Shown piece after piece: positions 6,223 to 7,101 of a DNA stretch of 7,101 bases (positions are counted from its first letter, which is position 1; the number at the start of each line of letters is the position of its first letter). The notes under the pieces are model-generated. The model was not told the origin of the DNA. It did not search any database and saw only the letters and a program-made list of their open reading frames with translations. This stretch comes from Selenomonadaceae bacterium UBA3796 (GTDB taxonomy: Bacteria > Bacillota > Negativicutes > Selenomonadales > Selenomonadaceae): contig DFES01000065.1 in NCBI GenBank assembly GCA_002369175.1, positions 1 through 7,101 on the forward strand, given 5' to 3'. The translations under genes were made by a program, and so were the position numbers.

Positions 6223-7101
6223 TCACTCGATGACATAAAGCTCCACATCCTGCCGTCCAAAGGCCAATGCCTCCTCATGGGTATCAAAGGCCACATCGAT
6301 GCGGTTTCCCCTGATGCCGTGGCCGATATCCTCTGCCACAGCCTCGCCGTATCCCGGAATATATACCCGGGTCCCCAAGGGAATGAACGCCGGATCCACG
6401 GCAATGACACCTCTGCGCACCCTCGTTCCGGTGGCAGTCCTGCTCGTATTGCCGGGATCGTGCGCGCTATAGGCTGTTGCAGATACATAGACCACATGCC
6501 CCTTATCCGCATGCATCAATCCATAGTTCTCTTCCGGATACACTTCCTGAGTTGCCTCCAGATCTTCTTCCTGCAAGGCTTCATATTGCGCCTCTGCCCC
6601 ATCCTCCTGAAGAGCCGCATAGGTCGCCGCCCCGCAGACGCCATCCGCCACAAGCTTCCTTTCCTTCTGGAATCTTGCGATGGCTCCTGCCGTTCTGCTG
6701 CCGCACACACCATCCGCCTCACCGGAAAGATATCCCTTGGCAATCAAGAGTTCCTGCACATAGCGAACCCCGGGGCCTCTATGCCCCATCTTCACCACGC
6801 CGCCAATGGGAACCTCCTCGCCCTTCACAGCCTCTGCCGCCTCAGTTTCCTTTGCCATCTTTTCCAGCAACTCAAACGTCGCCTGTCCGCAAACTCCGTC
6901 AACCGCAATTCCGGCCTTTTCCTGGAATGCCTTAATCGCCGCCACAGTATCCTTTCCGCAGACACCATCGGCCTCTCCCTTGAGATAGCCGCCGGAAATC
7001 AAAAGAATCTGCACGCGGCGCACATCATCCCCCCGCACACCTTCCTTTACCAGCAAGTCATTGGCCATGGCTATCCCGTGGAAACACAGGAAAAGAAAAA
7101 G
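6223..7101 (-). CDS. Exported peptidoglycan-binding protein with C-terminal 3D domain (5' partial)
   Basis: The frame stays open to the right edge and reads LFLFLCFHGIAMA before NDLLVKEG. This looks like the end of a signal peptide with an AMA cleavage site, so the true start lies beyond the window. The ATG at 7068 is probably internal and has no good ribosome binding site. Numbering from that ATG, two PG_binding_1 domains lie at about 10-70 and 95-155, each with two DGVCG motifs. Acidic linkers follow at about 72-86 and 155-188. The 3D domain at about 192-281 has the three aspartates D225 (AVDP), D247 (AEDIGHGIRG) and D258 (NRIDVAF), and PLGTRVYIPGYG. The 3D fold is a double-psi beta-barrel shared with MltA and with Sps/YuiC proteins, which cleave peptidoglycan glycan strands. 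A wall-remodelling lytic transglycosylase is therefore likely but unproven. It lies upstream of livK without a clear terminator between. Confidence 0.88.
   Translation of the reverse strand, partial: LFLFLCFHGIAMANDLLVKEGVRGDDVRRVQILLISGGYLKGEADGVCGKDTVAAIKAFQEKAGIAVDGVCGQATFELLEKMAKETEAAEAVKGEEVPIGGVVKMGHRGPGVRYVQELLIAKGYLSGEADGVCGSRTAGAIARFQKERKLVADGVCGAATYAALQEDGAEAQYEALQEEDLEATQEVYPEENYGLMHADKGHVVYVSATAYSAHDPGNTSRTATGTRVRRGVIAVDPAFIPLGTRVYIPGYGEAVAEDIGHGIRGNRIDVAFDTHEEALAFGRQDVELYVIE

Noticed and set aside
6600..6970. Recurring CCGCAGAC-type DNA words that look like a spaced repeat array.
   Set aside because: They are codons of the repeated DGVCG protein motif, irregularly spaced within a continuous coding frame; this is not a CRISPR array.

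Overview
The window looks like a bacterial chromosome segment from the Firmicutes, most likely a diderm Negativicute of the Selenomonas/Mitsuokella type. That placement is an inference from moderate GC, strong GGAGG ribosome binding sites, and an exported protein joining peptidoglycan-binding repeats to a 3D domain. No single marker proves it. Nearly everything real is on the minus strand, so the map reads right to left.

Right part (about 4770-7101). A 5'-partial gene (6223-7101) encodes an exported cell-wall protein: the end of a signal peptide, two PG_binding_1 domains and a C-terminal 3D domain. A 175-base regulatory gap follows, with a near-consensus promoter whose -35 box lies inside a 7+7 bp inverted repeat. 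It drives livK (4866-6047), the lipoprotein that binds branched-chain or hydrophobic amino acids. The 100-base gap after livK holds a terminator-like hairpin and then a second hairpin just before the livH ribosome binding site. This arrangement would let the binding protein be made in excess over the membrane complex.

Middle (1432-4765). livH, livM, livG and livF form a tight operon. livH and livM are 9 bases apart; livM/livG overlap as TAATG and livG/livF as ATGA. With livK they make a complete HAAT-family ABC importer: LivK captures substrate outside, LivH and LivM form the membrane channel, and LivG and LivF hydrolyse ATP.

Left part (1-1366). A tRNA-Thr gene with anticodon CGT (1231-1306) has its own perfect-consensus promoter and a strong terminator. 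Beyond its 3' end lies what appears to be the wreck of an integrated element: a 12-bp tandem repeat, an AT-rich XRE-type regulator gene with a good terminator but no convincing start, and a tyrosine recombinase catalytic fragment on the opposite strand. The regulator and the integrase are each cut off at the same place (about 515-530), which marks a deletion or rearrangement junction.

I found no clearly new system. The points most worth a second look are the integrase/regulator junction beside the tRNA, the putative operator over the livK promoter, and the cysteine-bearing repeats of the 3D-domain protein.
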